From: Gammaproteobacteria bacterium
Lineage (GTDB): Bacteria > Pseudomonadota > Gammaproteobacteria > UBA6429 > Thiohalophilaceae
Direction of reading: 5' to 3'
Assembly: GCA_003233255.1 (NCBI GenBank)
Contig: QILH01000160.1
Span: 1-20,897, forward strand
DNA length: 20,897 nt
Position 1 is the stretch's first letter. Each line of letters begins with the position of its first letter. The notes beneath the pieces were generated by a model, which worked only from the letters and a program-made list of their open reading frames with translations, ran no database searches and had not been told where the DNA came from. The position numbers and the translations under genes were made by a program. Of this stretch, positions 1 to 6,193 are shown piece after piece.

Positions 1-1
1 C

Positions 2-319
2 AATGTTAAAATTGATCCGGCGTTACGCTCATCAGTTTCCGCTAACGATTACGTGATGATCTATGCGCAACGTGTTACCGGTATGAAAATGCCTTTGGCC
101 ATTGTAAAATTACAGGTTAAAGACTTACCCGCAGCGATTACTCTAGATGATAGCCAATCAGCCGGCCCGATGGGTAAATTATCCGATGTGCCACAGGTAA
201 ATATAATTGTGCGTATCTCAAAGTCCGGTCAGGCGATAAAACAAAACAGTGATATCGAAGTAAAACAGGGGCCTTATATTACTAATCATGCCGAAGCCAT
301 TGAAATCACGATAAAATAA
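2..319 (+). CDS. ccmI: CcmI-like cytochrome c biogenesis protein, C-terminal part (5' truncated)
   Basis: The reading frame is already open at base 2 and ends at a TAA, so only the last 105 or so residues are present. They resemble the periplasmic C-terminal domain of CcmI/CycH: a start like VKIDPALRSSVSANDYV, then MPLAIVKLQVKDLP, then TLDDS, then PQVNIIVRISKSGQA. In this family the protein belongs to the haem lyase module and presents apocytochrome c to CcmF/CcmH. The membrane anchor and TPR region would lie to the left of the window. It converges on the next gene with only 24 bp between the stops, and no terminator hairpin is visible there. The family call is from memory of the conserved C-terminal motif; the gene symbol is likely, not proven. 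Confidence 0.75.
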   Translation, partial: NVKIDPALRSSVSANDYVMIYAQRVTGMKMPLAIVKLQVKDLPAAITLDDSQSAGPMGKLSDVPQVNIIVRISKSGQAIKQNSDIEVKQGPYITNHAEAIEITIK

Positions 320-343
320 AACCTCTTCAGGCTACTCACGCCG

Positions 344-883
344 TTACCACATCAGATCATCGGGCACTTTATAATCGGCATACTCATCAGGCTCATCACT
401 CAGCTGGCCTGTCTCATTACAAACAACAACAAAGTAGCTATCGCGTTGCATAATTTTCTGCGCAACTATTTTTGGAATCAGTTCGTAACGCTCATTCAAC
501 CTGACTATCGCTAAACGCCCGTCCACAATTTGCTTATGCAGTTCGTCGCTGACGTAAATCCGTTTAATCTTGTTATCCACTTCAAAATTAAAAGCCGTCT
601 CGCCCTCACTGGTATCGATACGATTCATCTCCACCAGCTGCCTAATTTGCCCGGCGATAGCTTTTTTATTATCTAATTCAACCTTTTGACGGTTCAATTC
701 CCGATCACGCTCTTGTTTGTTTCGCGCAGCCTGTTTCACCTGCTGCTTTAGTTCGTCCGCCTCAGTACGGCCACTCTTCGGTTGTTGCCGTGCTTTTTTA
801 TATTTTGACTTGTTACTCTTATTCACCTTGTCCTTTGACACCAGACCGGCCTTGAGTAATTGTTCCTGAAAAGGATTTGCCAT
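344..883 (-). CDS. DUF2058 family protein (YaiL-like)
   Basis: A 179-aa cytoplasmic protein opening with MANPFQEQLLKAGLVSKDKV, the typical start of DUF2058 proteins. Residues about 20-80 are very rich in Lys, Gln, Arg and Glu and probably form a charged helix or coiled coil. The C-terminal half (about 95-179) carries the conserved globular part, including FNFEVDNKIKRIYV and YFVVVCNETG. Homologues are often labelled nucleoprotein or polynucleotide-associated enzyme, but no reaction is established. The start is supported by a GGAG about 8 nt upstream on the minus strand (plus-strand CTCC at 891-894). It lies 78 bp downstream of the DUF1456 gene on the same strand, so the two may be co-transcribed. 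Confidence 0.85.
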   Translation of the reverse strand: MANPFQEQLLKAGLVSKDKVNKSNKSKYKKARQQPKSGRTEADELKQQVKQAARNKQERDRELNRQKVELDNKKAIAGQIRQLVEMNRIDTSEGETAFNFEVDNKIKRIYVSDELHKQIVDGRLAIVRLNERYELIPKIVAQKIMQRDSYFVVVCNETGQLSDEPDEYADYKVPDDLMW

Positions 884-936
884 CGTTCAATCTCCAGAGA
901 CTGGGCTAGAACCGTTTAGCCTCAGCTATATAATGT

Positions 937-954
937 AAGATATGCGAGTATCTT
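937..954 (-). other. Small inverted repeat between the two minus-strand genes
   Basis: AAGATA and TATCTT form a 6-bp stem around a 6-nt loop, a few bases past the stop of the DUF1456 gene. No T-run follows on the minus strand, so it is a poor intrinsic terminator. It could be a transcript-processing or operator site, or chance. Confidence 0.2.
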
Positions 955-961
955 AAATCAT

Positions 962-1420
962 TTAATCGCGATACATAAGTTGCACACCCTGTAAAAAATG
1001 ACGCAAGATCTGATCTTTACATTCACGGTAGTGTTTATGGCCAGGCTTTCTAAAAAAAGCACTCAGTTCGTGTCTGCTAATTCTTACTTCACTCAGTGCC
1101 AGAATCTCCAATACGTCCTCGGCCTGTAATTCTAGTGCGATTTTTAATTTCCTGAATACGATATTGTTATTTATTTTTTGCTCTGGTTCAGGTTGCGGCC
1201 CGTCTTTTTTACCTCGTCGCTCAATAATAAAACCATTGAGAAAAATGGCCAATTGAGAATCCGTACATTTCTTAAAACCTGGGTCTTCTTCCTTTTTTAG
1301 CCACCCGCAGAGCTCATCCCGAGTAACTTCATGATCCGCTAAACCAAATATAGCCATCATCTTCGAATCCTCAAAATCGAAGGTATATCGGATACGGCGC
1401 AGTATATCGTTATTATCCAT
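962..1420 (-). CDS. DUF1456 family protein (YehS-like)
   Basis: A 152-aa protein made of two copies of the DUF1456 helical repeat. Copy one is about residues 4-70, with ILRRIRYTFDFED then VTRDELCGWLKKEEDPGF then LAIFLNGFI. Copy two is about 86-150, with VFRKLKIALELQAEDVLEIL then ISRHELSAFFRKP then ILRHFLQGVQL. A charged Pro/Gln-rich linker joins them. The fold recurs widely in gammaproteobacteria, but its biochemical role is unknown. No clear ribosome binding site is visible. A TATAAT hexamer on the minus strand (plus 1432-1437) ends only 11 nt before the ATG, so the transcript may be almost leaderless, though a good -35 is lacking. Confidence 0.85.
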   Translation of the reverse strand: MDNNDILRRIRYTFDFEDSKMMAIFGLADHEVTRDELCGWLKKEEDPGFKKCTDSQLAIFLNGFIIERRGKKDGPQPEPEQKINNNIVFRKLKIALELQAEDVLEILALSEVRISRHELSAFFRKPGHKHYRECKDQILRHFLQGVQLMYRD

Positions 1421-1763
1421 AGTATTTGTTCATTATAAACTGACCCTCACTAACACCATAAAATTATCGAAAGAATAACAGCTCGTCAATCACAATAAGG
1501 ATGATACTAGCGCATCAATACCCTGAAAACGTTCGCCAGGTTAACCGGATAAATTAAAATTATTCCAAAAAAGCTGCGAGGAGGCTCTTCGACCCGGCTT
1601 AACTTAACGGCCTGCATTCATCCCCATATTATAACCCACTTACATCCATATAAACTCTCCTTATTTTTCTCTAACTATCTGTTTCTCTTAAACTTCCCAG
1701 GCATGTTGCCGGTAGCATCAGAAACGGGTATCCATCTTTGGCGCGGTGGTTTACTATTTATAT
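1421..1763. other. Divergent intergenic region upstream of yehS-like and ubiE
   Basis: This 343-bp stretch separates the minus-strand DUF1456 gene from ubiE and must hold promoters for both directions. Apart from the minus-strand TATAAT at 1432-1437, no convincing sigma-70 pair, terminator, repeat or small gene was recognised. Confidence 0.4.
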
Positions 1764-2510
1764 ATGAACGACAAAACCACACATTTTGGCTATGAAGACG
1801 TCTCATGGGACGAAAAACAGGGCAAGGTAGCCGGTGTCTTTCACTCGGTGGCGCAAAAATACGATGTCATGAACGACCTGATGTCGATGGGCGTACATCG
1901 ACTCTGGAAGCGTTTTACGATTGAACTCAGCGGCGTCCGTGCAGGCCAAAAGGTGCTGGATATTGCCGGTGGTACCGGCGATTTGGCGGCCAAATTCTCA
2001 CGGCTGGTCGGCAGCGAAGGCCAGGTGGTGCTTGCGGATATTAACGAATCGATGCTCAAGGTTGGGCGTGATCGTCTTGCTGACATGGGCATCGTCAATA
2101 ACGTACTGTTTGTGCAGGCCAATGCACAGCAACTGCCTTTTCCCGATAATTATTTCGACTGCATCACCATCGCCTTTGGTTTACGTAATGTCACCGACAA
2201 AGATGAAGCACTGCGCTCGATGTATCGCGTGCTTAAACCCGGCGGTCAGGCGATGATACTGGAGTTTTCCAAACCCACCGTCAAACCGCTGGCTCCGATC
2301 TACGATTTTTACTCATTCAAACTGTTGCCGTTGATGGGGAAACTGATCGCAAATGACGCTGAAAGTTATCAATATCTAGCGGAATCCATTCGCATGCATC
2401 CTGATCAGGATGCCCTGAAAGAAATGATGCAACAGGCCGGCTTTATCAATTGCGAGTATCACAACCTCTCTGCTGGCATCGTTGCCTTACACCGAGGTTT
2501 TAAGGCCTGA
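1764..2510 (+). CDS. ubiE: Ubiquinone/menaquinone biosynthesis C-methyltransferase UbiE
   Basis: A 248-aa class I SAM-dependent methyltransferase that C-methylates the demethylated quinol ring in ubiquinone (and menaquinone) synthesis. Near the start are HVFHSVA-type VFHSVAQKYDVMNDLMS and HRLWKRFTIELSG. Motif I is VLDIAGGTGDLAAKF, the acidic post-I segment is LADINESML, motif II is FDCITIAFGLRNV, and motif III is RVLKPGG. The C-terminus has YLAESIRMHPDQ and ends ALHRGFKA, as in the Escherichia coli protein (251 aa). An in-frame GTG at 1746 would add six residues, but the ATG at 1764 gives the family-typical start MNDKTTHFGY. ubiJ follows after 33 bp, the usual gene order, so the pair is probably an operon. 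Confidence 0.97.
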   Translation: MNDKTTHFGYEDVSWDEKQGKVAGVFHSVAQKYDVMNDLMSMGVHRLWKRFTIELSGVRAGQKVLDIAGGTGDLAAKFSRLVGSEGQVVLADINESMLKVGRDRLADMGIVNNVLFVQANAQQLPFPDNYFDCITIAFGLRNVTDKDEALRSMYRVLKPGGQAMILEFSKPTVKPLAPIYDFYSFKLLPLMGKLIANDAESYQYLAESIRMHPDQDALKEMMQQAGFINCEYHNLSAGIVALHRGFKA

Positions 2511-2543
2511 AATTCCGCACTCAAACACCCTTAGCCTATAACG

Positions 2544-3200
2544 ATGCAACTTAAATCCGAATTTATCCAATCTAAAATGGGCTCAGAAATTGTTATAGCC
2601 GTCACTGCCGCGATGGAAACGGCCATTAACACCTGTCTAAAGATGGATCCCGATGCGTTGACCCAATTCGCACGTTTCAGTGACAAAGTCATTGCCATTG
2701 AGCTGGAGGATACCGGCATCAAGCTGTATTGCCTGCCATCGGCACTCGGTATCTCAATCATGAGCCAGTATCAGGGTGAGGCCGATACCCTGATCTCTGG
2801 CCGCCCCCTTTCCATGGCCAAACTGGCGCTGATGAATGACACCCAGGTGATGTTTGATGGTGAGGTAAAAATTACCGGGGATGTGGAACTGGGGCAGAAA
2901 TTCAAAAAAGCATTGGAGCGCATTGACATAGACTGGGAAGAACATTTATCGCGTGTAACCGGTGATGTCATCGCCCATAAAACCGGACAGGCTATCCGCG
3001 AAATGGCCAGCTGGTGGCGCAATAATACTGCTCGCGCTCAAACCAATGGCCGCGAATACCTGCAACAGGAAGCCGATGTTTTACCTGTAGGCGATGAAGC
3101 AGAAGACCTCTATCATGGCATTGAGACCCTGCGCGACGATACGGCCCGGATTGAGGCTCGAATCAAACAGCTTGTGAGTAAACACAAAAAAGCGGATTGA
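2544..3200 (+). CDS. ubiJ: Ubiquinone biosynthesis accessory factor UbiJ (SCP2 domain)
   Basis: A 218-aa protein next to ubiE, as expected for UbiJ. Known UbiJ proteins hold polyisoprenoid intermediates through a sterol-carrier (SCP2) domain within the soluble Ubi assembly. The SCP2 region spans about residues 25-130 and includes KVIAIELEDTGIKLYCLPS, ADTLISGRPLSMAKLAL and FDGEVKITGDVELGQKFKKA. Next comes WEEHLSRVTGDVIAHK, and a C-terminal helix rich in Glu, Arg and Lys ends at KHKKAD. The first eleven residues look poorly conserved, and no ribosome binding site favours the first ATG over the one at 2577. ubiB, which follows ubiJ in many gammaproteobacteria, is not next here: a palindromic element and an unrelated gene come instead. 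Confidence 0.88.
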   Translation: MQLKSEFIQSKMGSEIVIAVTAAMETAINTCLKMDPDALTQFARFSDKVIAIELEDTGIKLYCLPSALGISIMSQYQGEADTLISGRPLSMAKLALMNDTQVMFDGEVKITGDVELGQKFKKALERIDIDWEEHLSRVTGDVIAHKTGQAIREMASWWRNNTARAQTNGREYLQQEADVLPVGDEAEDLYHGIETLRDDTARIEARIKQLVSKHKKAD

Positions 3201-3270
3201 ACCGATTTCCGACCATTCATCCCATCAATCGATATGTGATCCTGCGATTATAAGGGGTCTACAGGCCAGG

Positions 3271-3409
3271 GCCCTGACCCGAATGGCACTTACTTAAGCT
3301 AAATATTTTCATATATCGCTAACTTAGCTACAACCGTCATTCCCGCGAAGGCGGGAATGACGGCTATGCTGCATTTACACCTTAAGTAAGTGCCATTCGC
3401 CCCTGACCC
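3271..3409. mobile_element. MITE-like palindromic element with flanking direct repeats
   Basis: The left end GAATGGCACTTACTTAAG (3281-3298) and the right end at 3381-3398 are perfect 18-bp inverted copies; counting 3280 and 3399 the match is 19 bp. The element proper is about 120 bp and has no coding capacity. The 9-mer CCCTGACCC occurs just outside both ends (3272-3280 and 3401-3409), as a target-site duplication would. Inside is the perfect hairpin at 3334-3363. The ends recall insertion-sequence termini, but no family could be assigned, so the class is inference. The remaining non-coding stretch to 3574 holds only a 6-bp GC-rich hairpin (GCCGCT/AGCGGC, 3475-3489). Confidence 0.65.
3334..3363. 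repeat. Inner perfect hairpin (GTCATTCCCGC-type repeat)
   Basis: CCGTCATTCCCGC (3334-3346) and GCGGGAATGACGG (3351-3363) are exact inverted copies around a GAAG loop. Hairpins of this GTCATTCCCGC type are a frequent dispersed repeat in proteobacterial intergenic DNA. Located downstream of ubiJ, it could stall or stabilise transcripts, but no T-run follows, so it is not called a terminator. Confidence 0.7.
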
Positions 3410-3574
3410 CCTATTCGATTCTCGTCTTTCTACTAACACAGGTGTGAGCGCAGCAGATAATAGCAGGCAACGCGGCCGCTATCAGCGGCAAAGAATTATC
3501 ATTTCAAGCATGCAATTGTTAGCGTAATCGAGTATCCTTTGCGACCCAAATTCTGCTGAAAAACACTGTTTTTT

Positions 3575-3934
3575 ATGTCAAATAAACGTCCACCTGATTT
3601 TACCAAAGACGAAGTCATTTTGATTACGGCAACGCTCAGAGAACGTTACGGCCGCAGCATCGAGGTCGAACAGGCTGATGCTGAAATTCGACTCAGTCCC
3701 GCCATTCCCGAACTTACGGAATGCCCCATAGTGTATTGGGAAGTGGATAAATGTCATTTTATAATTGCCCGTGCCGATAAGCATCATTTTATCTGCCATT
3801 TTTATTACCGCCTTTACCAGACCTACGGTACTGAGAAAAGACGCTACGACGATCTGTTTGATTGCGTCGTCAGCTTACTCAAATCACAGGCCGAGTATGA
3901 AGAGAAAGAACGTAAACAAGATTCCAACCCGTAA
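3575..3934 (+). CDS. Hypothetical protein, 119 aa, not recognised
   Basis: This small soluble protein is not one I recognise. It opens SNKRPPDFTKDEVILITATL and continues with LRERYGRSIEVEQADAEI, then a predicted beta segment around CPIVYWEVDKCHFIIARADK. A His/Tyr/Phe-rich patch, HHFICHFYYRLYQTYGTEKR, follows, and the C-terminal helix is charged. No signal peptide or membrane segment is seen. Codon use looks like the neighbouring genes and the frame is clean over 360 bp, so it is probably real. No strong ribosome binding site precedes the ATG. It lies 67 bp upstream of the phosphofructokinase on the same strand and might share its transcript. Confidence 0.65.
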   Translation: MSNKRPPDFTKDEVILITATLRERYGRSIEVEQADAEIRLSPAIPELTECPIVYWEVDKCHFIIARADKHHFICHFYYRLYQTYGTEKRRYDDLFDCVVSLLKSQAEYEEKERKQDSNP

Positions 3935-3989
3935 AATTTAAACTAACACTTTTAACCATAATTTTAATCATTCGTACAAAAAGCTAAAT

Positions 3990-3993
3990 GGAG
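3990..3993 (+). promoter_or_regulatory. Ribosome binding site for the phosphofructokinase
   Basis: GGAG lies 8 nt before the ATG at 4002. This fixes the start upstream of the lysine-rich tail, so the tail is translated and is not an annotation artefact. Confidence 0.7.
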
Positions 3994-4001
3994 TAGGTTC
4001 A

Positions 4002-5438
4002 ATGGCCACGAAAAAGAAAGCTAAGAAGAAAGCTGCTAAGAAAAAAGTAGTGAAAAAGAAAGTTACCAGGAAAAAAGGCGCTAAAAAGAAACCCGCGAAG
4101 AAAAAAGCCGGCAAGAAAAAACCTGCCAAAAAGAAATCGGCCAAGAAAAAAACCGCGAAACGTAAGAGCAAGCCTAAAGAACCTGTGAAAAATGCCTTCT
4201 ACGCCCAATCCGGTGGGGTAACGGCGGTCATCAATGCCAGCGCCGCCGGCGTGATTGAAGCCGCACGCAAAAGCAATAAAATGGGTAAAGTCTACGCCGG
4301 TCGTAACGGCATCATTGGTGCGTTAACCGAAGACCTGATCGATACCTCAAAAGAATCGATGGCCACCATTAAAGCGCTGCGTTATACGCCTTCCGGCGCC
4401 TTCGGTTCCTGCCGTTTTAAGCTGAAATCACTAGAAGAAAATCGTCGTGAATACGAACGTTTAATCGAGGTTTTCAAGGCACATAACATCGGTTACTTCT
4501 TTTATAACGGTGGCGGTGACTCGGCGGATACCTGTTACAAGATCTCTAAATTATCTGAAGAAATGGGCTACCCCATACAGGCGATCCACGTTCCCAAAAC
4601 AGTTGATAACGATCTGCCCATCACCGACAACTGCCCCGGCTTTGGCTCGGTTGCCAAATACGTCGCGGTATCAACCCGTGAAGCATCATTTGATGTAGCC
4701 TCAATGTGCAAGACCTCAACCAAAGTCTTTATCGTTGAAGTTATGGGCCGTCACGCAGGCTGGATTGCGGCGGCCGGTGGCCTTGCCTCAACTGACGATA
4801 CCCCTATCCCAACCATTATCCTGTTCCCGGAAGTTGAGTTCAATCAGGAGAAATTTCTGGCGCGTGTTGATACGTTGGTTAAGAAACACGGTTATTGTTC
4901 GGTGGTGGTGTCAGAAGGTGTTCATTACCCTGATGGTCGATTCCTTGCCGAAAGTGGCCTGAAAGATGCGTTTGGTCATAGCCAGTTAGGCGGTGCAGCC
5001 ACCGTGATCAGCGGCATGATTCAATCTGAGTTAGGTCTGAAAAATCACTGGGCGGTAGCCGATTACCTGCAACGTGCAGCACGTCATATCGCTTCGAAAA
5101 CCGACGTTGATATGGCCTATGCAATGGGTAAAGCGGCCGTAGCATATGCATTGAAAGGGTTTAACTCGGTGATGCCAACCGTGGATCGTATCTCCAATAA
5201 ACCCTTCAAATGGAAAGTAGGCATGGCTGACCTGAGCAAGGTGGCCAATGTTGAGAAAATGATGCCGGAAAACTTCATCACCAAGGATGGCTACGGCATT
5301 ACCAAAGCCTGCCGCACCTATATGGAACCATTAATCAAAGGTGAAGACTACCCACCTTACAAAGATGGTATGCCTAAATATGTGCGCATTAAAGGCGTTG
5401 CTGTACCTAAAAAACTCAAAGGTAAATTCGAAATATAA
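4002..5438 (+). CDS. Pyrophosphate-dependent 6-phosphofructokinase with Lys/Ala-rich N-terminal tail
   Basis: A 478-aa protein. Residues 63-478 form a phosphofructokinase that should interconvert fructose-6-phosphate and fructose-1,6-bisphosphate. PPi use is indicated by K199 in PKTVDND (198-204), where ATP enzymes have Gly, and by D173 in GGGDS (170-174), where ATP enzymes have GGDGS. D202 and D204 match the catalytic Asp pair, and MGRHAGW (248-254) is the usual sugar-phosphate site. The fold starts at AFYAQSGGVTAVINAS, typical of PPi-type enzymes. The odd part is residues 1-59: 33 Lys and 2 Arg in pentads of the form KKKxA, repeated about nine times from residue 13, like histone H1 or Hc tails. 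The gene has its own ribosome binding site and terminator. In autotrophs and methanotrophs this reversible enzyme serves glycolysis or the Calvin cycle; that context is inferred. Confidence 0.93.
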   Translation: MATKKKAKKKAAKKKVVKKKVTRKKGAKKKPAKKKAGKKKPAKKKSAKKKTAKRKSKPKEPVKNAFYAQSGGVTAVINASAAGVIEAARKSNKMGKVYAGRNGIIGALTEDLIDTSKESMATIKALRYTPSGAFGSCRFKLKSLEENRREYERLIEVFKAHNIGYFFYNGGGDSADTCYKISKLSEEMGYPIQAIHVPKTVDNDLPITDNCPGFGSVAKYVAVSTREASFDVASMCKTSTKVFIVEVMGRHAGWIAAAGGLASTDDTPIPTIILFPEVEFNQEKFLARVDTLVKKHGYCSVVVSEGVHYPDGRFLAESGLKDAFGHSQLGGAATVISGMIQSELGLKNHWAVADYLQRAARHIASKTDVDMAYAMGKAAVAYALKGFNSVMPTVDRISNKPFKWKVGMADLSKVANVEKMMPENFITKDGYGITKACRTYMEPLIKGEDYPPYKDGMPKYVRIKGVAVPKKLKGKFEI

Positions 5439-5458
5439 TTTCCTTTCAGTAGCAAATT

Positions 5459-5486
5459 AAAGGGCCGTTTTATACGGCCCTTTTTT
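5459..5486 (+). terminator. Rho-independent terminator after the phosphofructokinase
   Basis: AGGGCCGT (5461-5468) pairs perfectly with ACGGCCCT (5474-5481) across a 5-nt loop, with two extra A-T pairs outside, followed by a T-run (5481-5486). It begins 20 bp past the stop codon. Confidence 0.92.
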
Positions 5487-5595
5487 ATTCTGCGTACTCA
5501 CTATACGAGAGGATGCGCAATAAATACGATGTCCCCTTGAAAACTACAGCACAAAGTGATTAAACTGCCATGAATTCACCAATAAGTATATTGCA

Positions 5596-5706
5596 ATGAC
5601 CCTTGATAAAGCTCGTGAAATGCTCCTGATTCAGATCGGATTTGGGGGTGGAGATAGTCGAAGCACGCAAAGACACCATGGTGGTCATTCATCCCCTCGC
5701 CGATGA
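5596..5706 (+). pseudogene. Remnant of a small gene fused out of frame to cbbQ
   Basis: An ATG opens MTLDKAREMLLIQIGFGGG, a plausible protein start, but at about 5645-5652 the sequence passes into cbbQ DNA in another frame. From there it reads meaningless residues (DSRSTQRHHGG and on) to a stop at 5704. The N-terminal residues recall a small conserved protein sometimes seen near CbbQ/NorQ-type genes, from memory and weakly. The simplest reading is that one deletion removed the rest of this gene and the first part of cbbQ. Confidence 0.5.
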
Positions 5707-6136
5707 TCGTCGCGCCTTACCGATCGAAAAACTCGGCGAACTGATAGAAGCCGATGCTGAATTTTGTCTGGCCATTTCCTACAATCCGGGTTACCAGAGC
5801 GTGTTAAAAGATCTCAAACAAAGCACACGCCAACGTTTCGTGGCACTTGAATTTGATTATCCAAAAACCGATGTGGAAACGACGATTGTTGTCAATGAGA
5901 CCGGCATTGACAAAGACCTCGCCCACAAGCTGGTTAAATTCGCCAGCATGACCCGAAACTTAAAAGGCAATGGCCTGGAGGAAGGCGCAAGCACACGCCT
6001 GCTGGTACATGCGGCCAAATTAATTGGCGCCGACATCCCGCCGATCACCGCCTGCCATACCGCCATTGCCCAGGCTCTCACCGATGACGCCGAAATGCTC
6101 GCCGCAATTAATGAGTTAAGTGCGTCTTTGTTTTAG
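5642..6136 (+). pseudogene. cbbQ: cbbQ, C-terminal remnant lacking the ATP-binding half
   Basis: The frame from a TTG at 5642 encodes 164 residues that match the latter part of CbbQ, the MoxR-type AAA+ ATPase that works with CbbO to reactivate Rubisco. Visible are EIVEARKDTMVVIHPL (just after Walker B), NPGYQSVLKDLKQSTRQRF, the arginine-bearing region RNLKGNGLEEGASTRLL, and the small CbbQ C-terminal domain ending at about ALTDDAEM. Normal CbbQ is near 265 aa. About 100 N-terminal residues, with the Walker A loop and the Walker B Asp, are absent, and an in-frame stop lies at 5627. With no ATP site it cannot be an active ATPase. Upstream is a fragment of a different gene, so a deletion or misassembly joins the two near 5645. 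NorQ is the main alternative family; CbbQ fits better. Confidence 0.8.
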
Positions 6137-6193
6137 ACAATTTTAAAGTACTTAAAATTACTATCTCTTTGATAAGACCTAATCATCTACATA

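Noticed and set aside
1746..1763. GTG start of ubiE six codons upstream
   Set aside because: The ATG at 1764 gives the family-typical N-terminus, and the extra residues do not look conserved.
3334..3363. Inner hairpin as intrinsic terminator of ubiJ
   Set aside because: A perfect stem but no T-run on either side; better explained as a dispersed repeat within a mobile-like element.
3968..4208. Phe/Leu-rich minus-strand frames opposite the phosphofructokinase start
   Set aside because: They are the antisense reading of the Lys-codon repeats (AAG/AAA read as CTT/TTT); no ribosome binding site and low complexity.
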